Source: Bradyrhizobium lablabi (lineage in GTDB: Bacteria > Pseudomonadota > Alphaproteobacteria > Rhizobiales > Xanthobacteraceae). Taken from it: a DNA stretch of 49,245 nucleotides. Positions 10,459 to 19,267 of the stretch are shown here, piece by piece. A program made the position numbers and the translations under genes. The stretch covers positions 215,523-264,767 of the forward strand of contig NZ_LLYB01000123.1 of NCBI RefSeq assembly GCF_001440475.1. The letters run 5' to 3'. Position 1 is the stretch's first letter. The number at the start of each line of letters is the position of its first letter. Below the pieces are notes generated by a model. That model saw nothing but the letters and a program-made list of their open reading frames with translations. It ran no database searches and was not told the DNA's origin.

Positions 10459-10464
10459 TCTCTC

Positions 10465-10547
10465 GTCATGCGCGGGCTTGACCCGCGCATCCATCATAAA
10501 GAGATTCTTTTGAGGTGATGGATTGCCGGGTCAAGCCCGGCAATGAC
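10465..10547. repeat. Compound palindromic repeat, group A copy 2
   Basis: The left arm is GTCAT followed by a CGCGGGCTTGACCCGCG palindrome and ATCCATC. The right arm is the inverse, GATGGAT with a GCCGGGTCAAGCCCGGC palindrome and ATGAC. The arms are themselves inverted repeats of each other around an AT-rich centre. It occupies nearly the whole space between the convergent topoisomerase IB and EVE genes, where it could also act as a bidirectional terminator. Confidence 0.8.
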
Positions 10548-10554
10548 AAGCGGC

Positions 10555-10974
10555 TTACATCCCGCCCATCTTGCAGACCATCTTCCACTCGTCCGCGGTC
10601 ACCGGCTGCACCGACAGCCGCGAATATTTCACCAGCGCCATGTCGGCGAGTTTCTTGTCGGCCTTGATCGCGGCCATCGTCACCGGCGTCTTCAAGGGCT
10701 TGTCGGCCTTGATGTCGACGCAGACGAATTTGCCGGTTTTGTCCGACGGATCTGGATAGGCTTCCTTGATGATCTCGGCGATGCCGACGATCTCCTTGCC
10801 CTCGTTGGAATGATAGAAGAACGCCTTGTCGCCCTTCTTCATGTTCACGAGGTTTTGCCGGGCGGTGAAATTGCGCACGCCGGTCCAGGCTTCGCCCTTT
10901 GCGCCCTTCGCGACCTGCTGGTCCCACGACCAGACCGAGGGTTCGGATTTCACCAGCCAGTACGCCATCGTCAT
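10555..10974 (-). CDS. EVE domain-containing protein
   Basis: EVE domains are PUA-like folds thought to bind modified bases in RNA or DNA. This 139-residue protein is almost only the domain. It has the N-terminal YWLVKSEPSVWSWDQ, then WTGVRNFTARQNL, MKKGDKAFFYHSNEGKEIVG and the C-terminal LVKYSRLSVQPVTADEW, all close to typical bacterial EVE proteins. Its ATG overlaps the gpsA stop as ATGA, and GGAGGA just upstream could serve this ATG or the second one at 10968, so translation is probably coupled. It is the last gene of tsaD-gpsA-EVE. The biochemical role is unknown; linkage to tsaD (tRNA threonylcarbamoyladenosine) makes an RNA-modification context attractive but unproven. Confidence 0.93.
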   Translation of the reverse strand: MTMAYWLVKSEPSVWSWDQQVAKGAKGEAWTGVRNFTARQNLVNMKKGDKAFFYHSNEGKEIVGIAEIIKEAYPDPSDKTGKFVCVDIKADKPLKTPVTMAAIKADKKLADMALVKYSRLSVQPVTADEWKMVCKMGGM

Positions 10975-11951
10975 TCCTCCGCCTTGAACGGCCGCGTCAG
11001 CAGGCCTTCGATCGCCGCATCGATCGTCACCTTGCCGCCCAGGATCGCCGCCACCGCCTTTGATACCGGCATATCGACATTCTGCGAAGCGGCCAGTTCG
11101 ATCATAACAGGCGCGGTGAACTCGCCTTCGGCGAGCTTGCCGCGGTCCGGCTGCTCGCCGCGCCCGAGCGCGATGCCGAATGCGAAATTGCGCGACTGCG
11201 GACTGGAGCAGCTCAAAATCAGGTCGCCGAGACCCGACAGGCCGGCCAGCGTTTCGCTGCGCGCGCCGCAGGCGCGGCCGAGACGCGCGAGTTCGCTAAA
11301 GCCGCGCGTGGTCAGCGCAGCCAGCGCGGAAGCGCCGAGTTGCCGGCCGACGACGATGCCGGCGGCGATCGCCAGCACGTTCTTGGCCGCGCCGCCGATC
11401 TCGACGCCGCGAACATCCGTGGTGTGATAGGGCCGGAAGGTTGACGAGCCGAGCGCCTGCACCAGATTGCTCGCCAGCGCTTCATCGCGCGCGGCCAGCG
11501 TGACGGCGGTCGGCAGGCCCCGCGCGACATCGTCGGCAAAATTCGGTCCCGACAGGATGGCGGGGATGGCGCCGGGAATGGTTTCGGCAATCACCTCGGT
11601 CATGAATCGATGCGTGCCCCGTTCGATGCCCTTGGCGCAGGCGACGACGGACGTCGAAGGCTTGAGGAGTGGCGCCAGCGCCACCGCGGCCTGGCGCAGG
11701 CTTTGCGCAGGTGTTGCGATCAGAACGATGTCGGCGCGCGCGGCTGCGGCCATGTCGGCGGTGATGTCGATGCCTCCGTCGAGGTTGACGCCGGGCAGCC
11801 TGGGATTTTGCCGTGTCGCCTTCATCTGCGCGGCGCCGTCGGCGCTCCGTGCATAGAGCGTGACGTCGCGGCCGGCGCGTCTGGCGGCGCTGGCGAGCGC
11901 CGTGCCATAGGCGCCGGCGCCGATCACCGCGACGGAGTTGAAGGATGCCAT
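10971..11951 (-). CDS. gpsA: Glycerol-3-phosphate dehydrogenase [NAD(P)+]
   Basis: GpsA reduces dihydroxyacetone phosphate to sn-glycerol 3-phosphate, the backbone for phospholipid synthesis, in the cytosol. The 326-residue protein begins MASFNSVAVIGAGAYGTALA with the dinucleotide-binding GxGxxG motif. It carries VVACAKGIE and GGAAKNVLAIAAGIVVG (substrate-binding and catalytic lysines) and the C-terminal LSGLGDLILSCSSPQSRNFAFG. The ATG at 11951 lies one base after the tsaD stop, so the two are translationally linked; the frame upstream of it overlaps tsaD and is not real. It is followed by the EVE gene with a 4-base overlap. Confidence 0.97.
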   Translation of the reverse strand: MASFNSVAVIGAGAYGTALASAARRAGRDVTLYARSADGAAQMKATRQNPRLPGVNLDGGIDITADMAAAARADIVLIATPAQSLRQAAVALAPLLKPSTSVVACAKGIERGTHRFMTEVIAETIPGAIPAILSGPNFADDVARGLPTAVTLAARDEALASNLVQALGSSTFRPYHTTDVRGVEIGGAAKNVLAIAAGIVVGRQLGASALAALTTRGFSELARLGRACGARSETLAGLSGLGDLILSCSSPQSRNFAFGIALGRGEQPDRGKLAEGEFTAPVMIELAASQNVDMPVSKAVAAILGGKVTIDAAIEGLLTRPFKAEE

Positions 11952-11952
11952 T

Positions 11953-13026
11953 TCAAAATCCTGCGCGGGTGTTGGTGTAGCCGGCGGGCGCTTTGGCGTT
12001 GGCATCCAGCAGCCAGCGCGCGCGGGGCGGTGCATCCATCGTATCGGTCAATCCGAGCGCCATCCGTTCCGCACCCGCCCAGGCAATCATGGCACCGTTA
12101 TCGGTGCAGAGCTCGGGCGGCGGAATGATCAGCGTAGTCTGCGCCCGTGCGGCAACGTTTTGCAACGCGCCGCGAATCGCATGATTGGCGGCGACGCCGC
12201 CGGCAGCGACCAGCGCGCGCGGCTGGCCGAACCGTTCGTGAAACAATCGTAAGCCCACGCTCAGCCGGTCCGCGGTCGATTCCAGCACGGCGGCCTGGAA
12301 ACCGGCGCAGAGATCGTCAACGTCCTCCGGCTCCAGCGGCATCATACGGTTGGCCTCGTTGCGAACTGCGGTCTTCAATCCCGACAAAGAGAAATTCGCA
12401 TCGGGCCGTCCAAGCATCGGCCGCGGAAAGGCGAAACGCTTGGCATCGCCACGTGCGGCCGCGCGCTCGACCTCCGGCCCGCCCGGATAGGGCAGCGACA
12501 TCATTTTTGCGACCTTGTCGAAGGCTTCGCCCATGGCATCGTCGACGGTGGTGCCGAGCCGCACATAGTTGCCGACGCCGACGACGGCTACGATCTGGGT
12601 GTGGCCGCCGGAGGCGAGGAACAGGCAGTAGGGAAACGCGAGCGCGCAGGTGAGCCGCGGCGTCAGCGCATGGGCCTCGAGATGATTGACCGCAATCAGC
12701 GGCGTATCGTGGACCATCGCAATCGCCTTGGCGGTGGTCAGGCCGACGATCACGCCGCCGATCAGGCCGGGGCCGGCGGCAGCCGCCACCGCCGACAATT
12801 GCGCAAAGCCGACATTGGCCTCCTTCATGGCCTGGCCGACGATGCCGTCAAGCAGGTCGACATGGGCGCGCGCCGCGATCTCCGGCACCACGCCGCCGAA
12901 ACGGGCGTGTTCCGAGATCTGCGAGCGTACGATATTGGACAGAATCCTGGCCCTGCCGTCGCGCTGGCGCTCGACCACGGCGGCTGCGGTTTCATCGCAG
13001 GTGGTCTCGATACCCAGTACCAGCAT
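11953..13026 (-). CDS. tsaD: tRNA N6-adenosine threonylcarbamoyltransferase
   Basis: TsaD transfers threonylcarbamoyl to A37 of ANN-decoding tRNAs, working with TsaB, TsaE and TsaC. The 357-residue protein starts MLVLGIETTCDETAAAVVE (ATP-binding ASKHA fold). It has the iron-binding histidines His115 and His119 in VNHLEAHAL, FLASGGHTQIV, DDAMGEAFDKVAKMM and the C-terminal CTDNGAMIAWAG. The ATG at 13026 is preferred because family proteins start here; the upstream frame to 13086 begins with TTG. No strong ribosome binding site is visible. It leads the operon tsaD-gpsA-EVE and diverges from hemD across only 144 bp. Confidence 0.97.
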   Translation of the reverse strand: MLVLGIETTCDETAAAVVERQRDGRARILSNIVRSQISEHARFGGVVPEIAARAHVDLLDGIVGQAMKEANVGFAQLSAVAAAAGPGLIGGVIVGLTTAKAIAMVHDTPLIAVNHLEAHALTPRLTCALAFPYCLFLASGGHTQIVAVVGVGNYVRLGTTVDDAMGEAFDKVAKMMSLPYPGGPEVERAAARGDAKRFAFPRPMLGRPDANFSLSGLKTAVRNEANRMMPLEPEDVDDLCAGFQAAVLESTADRLSVGLRLFHERFGQPRALVAAGGVAANHAIRGALQNVAARAQTTLIIPPPELCTDNGAMIAWAGAERMALGLTDTMDAPPRARWLLDANAKAPAGYTNTRAGF

Positions 13027-13170
13027 CGGTTTGTCGTTGTCCAAATTGAGCCCTTGATGAATTGTTGCGCTATCGCCGAAAAACAACGCTTCGGTAACCG
13101 CGTAGCATTACGAGGTCGCAAGGTGCAATCGCCCGGGTATGCCGAAATCGTGTTGGCGGAGATCTGAAAT

Positions 13171-13920
13171 ATGGCCGTTCTCGTCACGCGTCCAAGTCCC
13201 GACGATGAAACGACCGCGGAGGCGCTGCGCGCGCGGGGGTTCGACGTGCTGCGCGCGCCGATGCTGCGGTTCGAGCCCGTGCCGTTCCAGGACGATGCGG
13301 ATGCGACCTACGGCGCGATCATCGTCACCAGCGCCAACGCCCTGCGGGCGATCGCGTCGCATCTGGCCGGCGGGCGGCTGCTCAGGCTGCCGCTGTTTGC
13401 GGTCGGGGAAAATACCGCCGCTGCGGCGCGCGAGGCCGGCTTTGCCGAGGTGATCGCGTCGAAAGGTGACGCCGGCGCGTTGCGCGATCTGGTGCTGGCG
13501 AGCGCGAAATCGAAGCAACTGAAGAAGAGCAGCCCGATCCTGTACCTGGCCGGCGCCGATCTCGCCCGCGACCTTGCCGGCGAACTCGGCGAAAACGGCT
13601 TTACGGTCGTGACGCAGACCACCTACCGGATGGTGCCTGTGCCCAGCCTGCCGCGCGAGGTATATGACGCTTTCGTGGCGCATGAGGTTGAGGCAGTGCT
13701 GCATTACTCGCGGCGCAGCGCGCGTGCGTTCCTGGAGGCGGCGCGCGCCGGTGGCGTCGAAATTTCGGCATTGGCGCTGCCGCAATGCTGCATTTCGGCG
13801 GCGGTAGCTGCGGTGTTGCGAGACGTCGGCGCGAGCCAGGTCACACAGGCGGCGTCGCCGGATGAAAATGCCCTGTTTGAGGCGCTTACCCGGGCGTTGC
13901 GGCCCCGGACGAAACTCTAA
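13171..13920 (+). CDS. hemD: Uroporphyrinogen-III synthase
   Basis: HemD cyclises hydroxymethylbilane to uroporphyrinogen III, with inversion of ring D, in haem, sirohaem and cobalamin synthesis. The 249-residue protein has the two-lobed layout typical of this poorly conserved family: MAVLVTRPSPDDETTAEALR at the N-terminus, AIIVTSANALRAI, FAVGENTAAAAREAGF, then the second lobe with EAVLHYSRRSARAFLEAA and a final CCISAAVAAVLRD. The ATG at 13171 has GGAGATCTGAAAT upstream. It heads a plus-strand operon with a mitofilin-like gene and hemY. hemC, which often comes directly before hemD in Rhizobiales, is not here. Confidence 0.9.
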   Translation: MAVLVTRPSPDDETTAEALRARGFDVLRAPMLRFEPVPFQDDADATYGAIIVTSANALRAIASHLAGGRLLRLPLFAVGENTAAAAREAGFAEVIASKGDAGALRDLVLASAKSKQLKKSSPILYLAGADLARDLAGELGENGFTVVTQTTYRMVPVPSLPREVYDAFVAHEVEAVLHYSRRSARAFLEAARAGGVEISALALPQCCISAAVAAVLRDVGASQVTQAASPDENALFEALTRALRPRTKL

Positions 13921-13943
13921 TTCATAGGCCTAATCTTTAAGTC

Positions 13944-13993
13944 TGAGCATGCTCTTATCGGAAAACCGGTGCCGCCACCGCCGGATCATGCTC
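13944..13993. repeat. Palindromic repeat, family E copy 1
   Basis: Arms GAGCATG and CATGCTC flank an inner CGGAAAACCGG...CCGG core. Compare the copy at 47130-47176, which keeps the core but has GCGCGATC/GATCGCGC arms. It lies between hemD and the mitofilin-like gene, inside what is probably one transcription unit, so it would be transcribed as a hairpin. Confidence 0.7.
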
Positions 13994-14050
13994 TAAGACG
14001 GTCCCGATTCTGCTAAGTTCCGGCACCTAACCATTCAAGGGAACCGTGTG

Positions 14051-15268
14051 ATGGTCGACAACAGGTCCGAAGACACTGGATCGCTGCCCGAGTCGGGCCG
14101 GCCGAAGCGAGAGCCGCCGACCATCGATCTTGAGGCCACATCGAGTGAAACCAGGAGTGCTGCCGAGGCGGCGCCCGAGCCCATGTCTGAACTCGCGCCC
14201 GACATTGCCCAGGCGCCGGTTGAGGAATCTCCGGTTGCCGCAGAGCCATCGCGGCCTGTCTCGCCATCTATCTCTCCTTGGGTCGTCGCGCCGGTTTCCG
14301 GCGCGGTCGCGGCCGCGTTGGTGATTGGCGTCGGCTGGATGCTGGGCTGGCCCGCGATACAGCCCGCTTCGGTATCGCAGACCGCGCAGCTCAATGCCTC
14401 CGCCATCGAGGGTCTGACCACGCGTGTTGCCGGTCTCGAAGCGAAAGCGGGCAAGCCGGTGGCCGATCCCGCCGCCGCGGCCCGCGCCGACGCGCTGGAA
14501 AAATCAGTTGCGACGCTGCGCGGCGAACTCGCCACGACACGCGCGCAAGGCGAAAAGCTGGCATCCGCCGTCAACGACGTGAAATCGGCGCCCCGCGCCG
14601 ACGGCGCGGTGTCGCCCGATCTCACTGCTTTCGCCGAACGCATCGCCAGGGTCGAGAACCAGATGCGGGCGCAGGGCGCCGAGATCGCGCAACAAGGCAG
14701 CAAGATCGCCGACAGCAGATCAGCCGACGCCAAGGCCGCCAACGATATGCCGTGGCGCCGGGTGCTGGCCGCCGCACTGCTCGACGTTCTCGTCCGGGTC
14801 GGCGATCCCTATCCCGTGGCGCTCTCGGCGGCGAAATCGCTGGCGCCCAATCCCGATGCGCTGAAGCCGCTCGACCAGTTCGCGGACAAAGGCGTGCCGA
14901 ACGCCGGCAAACTCAGCACGGAATTGCTGGCGCTGGTGCCGAAGCTGACGCCCGCCTCGCAGCAGAACACCGCCACGACCGGCACCGGCATCGTCGACCG
15001 TCTGCAGGCCGGCGCTGCCAAGCTGGTGAAAATCGAACGCACCGATACGGCAGGCACGGATCGCGGCGCCGTGGTGGCGCGGATCACGGCAGCCGCGCTG
15101 CGCAACGATTTCAACGAGGCGCGGCGCGAACTGAAGACGCTGGAGCCGGCTGATCGCGCCGCGGCGCAATCCTGGATCGAGCGGGCGGACGCGCGCGACG
15201 CCGCGCTGGCCGCATCCCGTCAATTTGCGGCCGAGGCCATGGCTGTGCTGGCCAAACCGTCGGAATAA
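14051..15268 (+). CDS. Mitofilin/Mic60-like inner-membrane protein (COG4223-type)
   Basis: A 405-residue protein with a long Pro/Glu/Ala-rich cytoplasmic N-terminus (1-70), one transmembrane helix (VAPVSGAVAAALVIGVGWML, about 80-99), a coiled-coil stretch (about 110-230, VAGLEAKAG ... LRGELATTRAQGEKLASAV) and a C-terminal helical domain. This is the layout of alphaproteobacterial homologues of mitochondrial mitofilin/Mic60, which are found between hemD and hemY and are thought to shape intracytoplasmic or inner-membrane structure. The ATG at 14051 has AAGGGAA upstream; a GTG immediately before it (14048) is an alternative. It is 8 bp from hemY downstream, so the two are cotranscribed. The family is assigned from layout and position, as sequence conservation is low. 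Confidence 0.8.
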   Translation: MVDNRSEDTGSLPESGRPKREPPTIDLEATSSETRSAAEAAPEPMSELAPDIAQAPVEESPVAAEPSRPVSPSISPWVVAPVSGAVAAALVIGVGWMLGWPAIQPASVSQTAQLNASAIEGLTTRVAGLEAKAGKPVADPAAAARADALEKSVATLRGELATTRAQGEKLASAVNDVKSAPRADGAVSPDLTAFAERIARVENQMRAQGAEIAQQGSKIADSRSADAKAANDMPWRRVLAAALLDVLVRVGDPYPVALSAAKSLAPNPDALKPLDQFADKGVPNAGKLSTELLALVPKLTPASQQNTATTGTGIVDRLQAGAAKLVKIERTDTAGTDRGAVVARITAAALRNDFNEARRELKTLEPADRAAAQSWIERADARDAALAASRQFAAEAMAVLAKPSE

Positions 15269-15276
15269 GGATTTCA

Positions 15277-17067
15277 ATGATCCGGATCATTCTGTTTCTG
15301 TTGTTGATTGCGCTCGGCGCGGCCGGCGCCGCCTGGATTGCCGAGCAGACCGGCGATGTCGCGTTGTCCTGGGGCGGCTATCGCGCCCAGATGACGCTGC
15401 CGGTATTCGTGCTGGCGCTTGGCATCGTCATCGTCGCGGCGATGATGCTGTGGGCGACCCTGCGCGGCGTGTGGCGCACGCCGGGGCGTCTCCGCCGCAA
15501 TCGGCGCGAACGCCGTCAGGCCCGCGGCCGGCATGCGATCACGCAAGGCCTGCTCGCGATCGGCCATGGCGATTCCTCCGCCGCCCGCATGCACGCCGAT
15601 GCCGCGCGCAAACATGCGGCGCACGATCCGCTCGCCTTGCTGCTGCATGCGCAGTCGGCGCAGCTCGACGGCGACCGCGAGGGTGCGCAACGCGCCTTCC
15701 GCGCGATGGCCGAGCGTGAAGACACGCGGCTGCTAGGCCTGCGCGGTCTTTTCATCGAGGCGCAGCGCGCCGACGATCCCGTCGCCGCCGTCATGCTCGC
15801 CGAGGAAGCGCTGAAATTGTCGCCGTCGTCGTCATGGGCCTCGCATGCCGTGCTCGGCTTCTGCTGCGCCAAGGGCGACTGGGCCGGCGCGCTGAAGATC
15901 CTCGACAACAACCAGTCGGCCGGGCTGATCGACAAGGCGACCTATCGAAGGCAGCGCGGCGTGCTGCTGACGGCGCGCGCGCTCGAACTCGAAAAGGTCG
16001 ATCGCGACCTGGCGCGTGAGAGCGTGATGGAAGCGGTCAAGCTGGCGCCGACGCTGGTGCCCGCCGCGGTGCTGGCGAGTAAGTTCGAAAGTGAAGCGCA
16101 TCAGGTGCGGCGTTCGATGCGCCTCGTCGAGGCGGCATGGCTGGCGCAGCCGCATCCGGATCTCGCCGACGCCTATTCCCATGTGAAGCTCGGCGATTCT
16201 GCGCGGCAACGGCTGGTGCGGGTCGAGACGCTCGCGGCCAAGGCGCCGGGCCATATCGAGAGCGCGCTGGCGATTGCGCGCGCCGCGATAGACGCCTCCG
16301 AATTTGCCAAGGCGCGCGAGGCGCTGGCGCCCTTCATCGATCAGCCGACGCAGCGCGTCGCGCTGCTGATGGCGGAACTTGAGCGCACCGAGCACGGCGA
16401 TAGCGGCCGGGCGCGCGCCTGGACCTTGCGCGCGGTGCGCGCGCTGCACGATCCGGCCTGGACCGCGGACGGCTATGTCAGCGATCGCTGGCGGCCGGTC
16501 TCTCCCGTCACCGGACGGCTCGACGCCTTCCAGTGGCAGACGCCGGTCGCGGCGCTGCCGTCCGACAAGGGACCTGCGATCGAATCCTCCCCGTTCGAGG
16601 AAGCCATGCTGGCGGCCCCGCGCCGCGCGGTGGTGATCGCGCCGCCGGAGCCCGTGAACGAGCCGGCGGCCGAGCCCGTCGCTGCCAACAAGCCGGAGCC
16701 ATCGGCCGTCCCGATCGCACCGGAGCCATCCGCCGCGCAGGACAATACGCCGCCAGCTTCTGTCGCCGCCGAGCCCGCCCCGGCGGCCGAGGCAAGCCGC
16801 CCGGAACCGGCCGCTGAACCAACCCCGGCCCCGCAAAAGCCCGCCGAATCAGCTCCGGCACAGCCGGCCCCCCTGTTTCGCTCGCGCAAGGATATCCCAA
16901 GGACCGTCCCGGCCCCGATTCCGGCGGTAATCCCGCTGGTCCGAGCGCCTGACGACCCCGGGGTGGACGAGGACGGCCCGACGGACGAATTCGCGGAACA
17001 AATCGGAACGCCCAAGGCGCAGGCCGGCGGCTGGCGGGGATTTTTGTCACGCTGGGGCGGCAACTAG
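15277..17067 (+). CDS. hemY: HemY-type protein with HemY N-terminal domain and TPR region
   Basis: HemY-type proteins of the hemCD-X-Y operon are inner-membrane proteins with tetratricopeptide repeats; the role in haem synthesis is not firmly established. This 596-residue protein has two N-terminal membrane helices (about residues 3-20 and 41-63), the basic linker RRNRRERRQARGRHAITQGL, and a TPR-like helical region to about residue 420. The characteristic YVSDRWRPVSPVTGRLDAFQW lies near 395-420. The last 150 residues are Pro/Ala/Glu-rich and look disordered. The start at 15277 is 8 bp after the mitofilin-like gene. It is not the protoporphyrinogen oxidase also called HemY in Bacillus. Confidence 0.88.
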   Translation: MIRIILFLLLIALGAAGAAWIAEQTGDVALSWGGYRAQMTLPVFVLALGIVIVAAMMLWATLRGVWRTPGRLRRNRRERRQARGRHAITQGLLAIGHGDSSAARMHADAARKHAAHDPLALLLHAQSAQLDGDREGAQRAFRAMAEREDTRLLGLRGLFIEAQRADDPVAAVMLAEEALKLSPSSSWASHAVLGFCCAKGDWAGALKILDNNQSAGLIDKATYRRQRGVLLTARALELEKVDRDLARESVMEAVKLAPTLVPAAVLASKFESEAHQVRRSMRLVEAAWLAQPHPDLADAYSHVKLGDSARQRLVRVETLAAKAPGHIESALAIARAAIDASEFAKAREALAPFIDQPTQRVALLMAELERTEHGDSGRARAWTLRAVRALHDPAWTADGYVSDRWRPVSPVTGRLDAFQWQTPVAALPSDKGPAIESSPFEEAMLAAPRRAVVIAPPEPVNEPAAEPVAANKPEPSAVPIAPEPSAAQDNTPPASVAAEPAPAAEASRPEPAAEPTPAPQKPAESAPAQPAPLFRSRKDIPRTVPAPIPAVIPLVRAPDDPGVDEDGPTDEFAEQIGTPKAQAGGWRGFLSRWGGN

Positions 17068-17089
17068 GCGCTTAGTTTCCTGTTTTCAC

Positions 17090-17134
17090 GCGTTTTCTTG
17101 ACGCGAAGCGGGATTCCACTTCGCTTGAAAACGC
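17090..17134. repeat. Palindromic repeat, family D copy 1
   Basis: GCGTTTTC and GAAAACGC form the outer arms, with a GACGCGAAGCG / CGCTT interior. A second copy with about the same length and the same arms is at 19700-19743. It begins 22 bp after the hemY stop, between hemY and tRNA-Thr, and may help end the hem operon transcript. Confidence 0.7.
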
Positions 17135-17219
17135 TTCGGCCTAGCGTTTTTCTTGCCAATCGGGGCCATGCCCGATATCAGGTGCGGGCGTTCGTCGCTC
17201 ACGAACGCCGCTTCGGTTC

Positions 17220-17295
17220 GCCGCAATAGCTCAGTTGGTAGAGCACGTCATTCGTAATGACGGGGTCACAGGTTCGAGTCCTGTTTGCGGCACCA
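17220..17295 (+). tRNA. tRNA-Thr (anticodon CGT)
   Basis: A complete 76-nt cloverleaf: acceptor GCCGCAA pairs with TTGCGGC, the D-arm contains AGCTCAGTTGGTAGAGC, the anticodon loop is TTCGTAA (anticodon CGT at 17253-17255, reading ACG) and the T-arm has GGTTCGAGTCC. The CCA end is encoded (17293-17295). It stands alone between hemY and a small secreted-protein gene. Confidence 0.97.
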
Positions 17296-17421
17296 CGCTT
17301 TTGCAAATTCCCCGGATGGTTCAGTACGCGCGGGTCACGAACGTGCTGGCGTGACCTGTCGCACATAACAATCCGGTCGCCACCCGTAGTCTCCCGGTCA
17401 ACCTCAAGGGGAGACATCAAC

Positions 17422-17868
17422 ATGCGTAAATTCATTTTCATTGCAGGATTCGTTTTTGTATCTGCCGCGGCGCAGGCCGGCGATCGGAGCCTGTCGCTGG
17501 GGGGCGTCGAACAGGCGCGCGCTCCGGCGCCCGCGAAGGCCATTGTCGATGGACCGAGAACCGCTGAAGTGCCGCAGCAACCGGAGCCGCCGAAATATAT
17601 CGAGCGGCCGGCGATCGAGCCGAAGGCTGAGACAACAAAGGCTGAGACAACAAAGCCTGATACGCCGAAGGCCGAAACGTACAGGGGCGAGACGGCGAGG
17701 CCTCGGGCGGCGAGGGCGTATCGGCCCGCCGCTGCGTCCGCGCACGCCGGGCCCACAAGGCCCGCGTTCCGGCCAACGGCGTCGATGTCGGGAAGAATGC
17801 ACCGGGCGCGCTATTCGATCCAAGCGCGCATCATCCACGCGCTGCACCGCCACGGCATCTATTGGTAA
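17422..17868 (+). CDS. Small secreted Pro/Ala/Lys-rich protein of unknown function
   Basis: A 148-residue protein that I do not recognise. It has a clear signal peptide (MRKFIFIAGFVFVSAAAQAG) and then a low-complexity region rich in Pro, Ala, Glu and Lys. The unit KAETT is duplicated (KAETTKAETTK, about residues 73-83, with TPKAET after it), which looks like slippage expansion. The C-terminus is basic (RMHRARYSIQARIIHALHRHG) and could bind nucleic acid or a membrane surface. The ATG at 17422 follows AAGGGGAGA at 17406, a strong ribosome binding site. The upstream frame would run back into tRNA-Thr and is not used. There are no cysteines. It converges on the polysaccharide deacetylase gene. 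Confidence 0.75.
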   Translation: MRKFIFIAGFVFVSAAAQAGDRSLSLGGVEQARAPAPAKAIVDGPRTAEVPQQPEPPKYIERPAIEPKAETTKAETTKPDTPKAETYRGETARPRAARAYRPAAASAHAGPTRPAFRPTASMSGRMHRARYSIQARIIHALHRHGIYW

Positions 17869-17890
17869 GCCGAGCCCTCAATTCACGAAC

Positions 17891-17974
17891 GTCATGGCTG
17901 CGGCCCGGCCATCCACGTCTTGCTTCTGGCGTATCCCAAAGACGCGGATGCCCGAGACAAAGCCCGGGCATGAC
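17891..17974. repeat. Compound palindromic repeat, group A copy 3
   Basis: GTCAT...CCCGGCCATCC at the left and GGATG...AGCCCGGGCATGAC at the right form inverted arms with inner CCGGG palindromes, as in the copies at 6858 and 10465. It sits between the convergent secreted-protein and deacetylase genes. Confidence 0.75.
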
Positions 17975-18016
17975 GACCAAATTGGAAGTGCGGACGCCGA
18001 CAGGCGCCGCCAACGC

Positions 18017-19057
18017 TTACTGCGAAACCGTCTGCACCACGCTGCTGATCGGGCGGCTGGCAACCGCCGGCACCTTCTGGTCCTTCACCAGCATCGCGTC
18101 GTATTCGGGCAGGGTTTCGAGCTGCTCCTTGGCCTTCATCTGCACGACCTTGTAGCCGCCGGCTTTCAGGCGGCGCAGCAGCGTCGGCAGGGCCAGCGCC
18201 GTGTGCTTCTGCAGGTCGTGCATCAGGATGACGCCCTTGCCCTGCTTGTCGAGCTTGGTCATGACGTTCTGGATGACCTGGTCGGGACCCGACGATTTGA
18301 AGTCGTTGGAATCGACATCAACTGAAAACATCGAGATGTTGCGCGAGGCGAGATAGCCGAGGGCGGCCTGCGTGTGCCCGAGCCCGGGGAAGCGGAAAAA
18401 CGGCGCGGGCGCGGTCCCGATCGCCATCTTCACGGCGCTGAAGCCTTTCTCGATCTCTTCCCGCATCTGCGCCTCGGTCAGCTTCTTGCTGTCGAGATGG
18501 GCGTGCGACCAGGTGTGCGAGCCGACGGTGTGGCCGGCGGCGAAAACCTGCTTGAGAATTTCCGGATGATAGGTGGTGTGCTTGCCGACCGGGAAGAACA
18601 GGCCCTTGGTGCACTCATCCGCGAGCGCTTTCAGCACCGCCGGCGTGGTCGGCCACGGGCCGTCGTCGAAGGTCAGCACGACCTCCTTGTCGGTCAGGAA
18701 GTCGAACTGCTTGTACTGCAGGAAGCCGAAGCCGGGGCCGCCTGTCGTATCGATCACGACGATGCGGCTGACGCCGAGCGCATCGGGATTGGCGCAGGCC
18801 GATCGCATCGGCTGCGGCGCCGGAACCGGCGCGGGGGCGGAAGCCGGGGCAGGCTTCGAGAGCGAAGCGGTCACCTCGACGTCGTCCCTCGGCGCGGGTC
18901 TCGCTGCGGCGGGCGCCAGCAGCGGCTCGGCCATGCGGGCGGCGACGGTTTGAGGGGGAGCCGCATCGGCGCGCGGCGAGGAGGTCCAGAACCAAACGCC
19001 GGTGATCAGCACCGCCGTCACTACACTGGCCAGCATCAGGCCCAACGCATTACGCAT
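18017..19057 (-). CDS. Polysaccharide deacetylase (NodB-type, carbohydrate esterase family 4)
   Basis: CE4 enzymes remove N- or O-acetyl groups from polysaccharides such as peptidoglycan or exopolysaccharide. The 346-residue protein has an N-terminal signal or anchor helix (LMLASVVTAVLITGVWFW), a Pro/Ala-rich linker to about residue 85, then the NodB domain. Visible catalytic motifs are TFDDGPW (Asp131-Asp132), HTVGSHTWSHAHL (His181, His185; metal ligands), FFRFPGLG, DVDSNDF and ILMHD. All key residues are present. The start at 19057 (MRNALGLMLAS) has GGAAAGAG upstream; the ATG twelve codons earlier is less likely. The domain faces the periplasm. The true substrate cannot be read from sequence. 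Confidence 0.9.
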   Translation of the reverse strand: MRNALGLMLASVVTAVLITGVWFWTSSPRADAAPPQTVAARMAEPLLAPAAARPAPRDDVEVTASLSKPAPASAPAPVPAPQPMRSACANPDALGVSRIVVIDTTGGPGFGFLQYKQFDFLTDKEVVLTFDDGPWPTTPAVLKALADECTKGLFFPVGKHTTYHPEILKQVFAAGHTVGSHTWSHAHLDSKKLTEAQMREEIEKGFSAVKMAIGTAPAPFFRFPGLGHTQAALGYLASRNISMFSVDVDSNDFKSSGPDQVIQNVMTKLDKQGKGVILMHDLQKHTALALPTLLRRLKAGGYKVVQMKAKEQLETLPEYDAMLVKDQKVPAVASRPISSVVQTVSQ

Positions 19058-19267
19058 CGCTACTCTTTCCAGATACTCGGGATACATACGCAACGGGCCA
19101 TTAATGCCAACAATGTCTTAACGTCTCGCCAACAGGCGCCGGTTAGACGAAGCGAATGAGGGGTTTATACGCGAGTGACGTCAGTCACAGTCGTAAGCAC
19201 CGTTCCAGGCGCATGGTTCCTGCCATCAACAACGGGGTCCGCCTCGCCGGACCAACAGGAGCCGACA

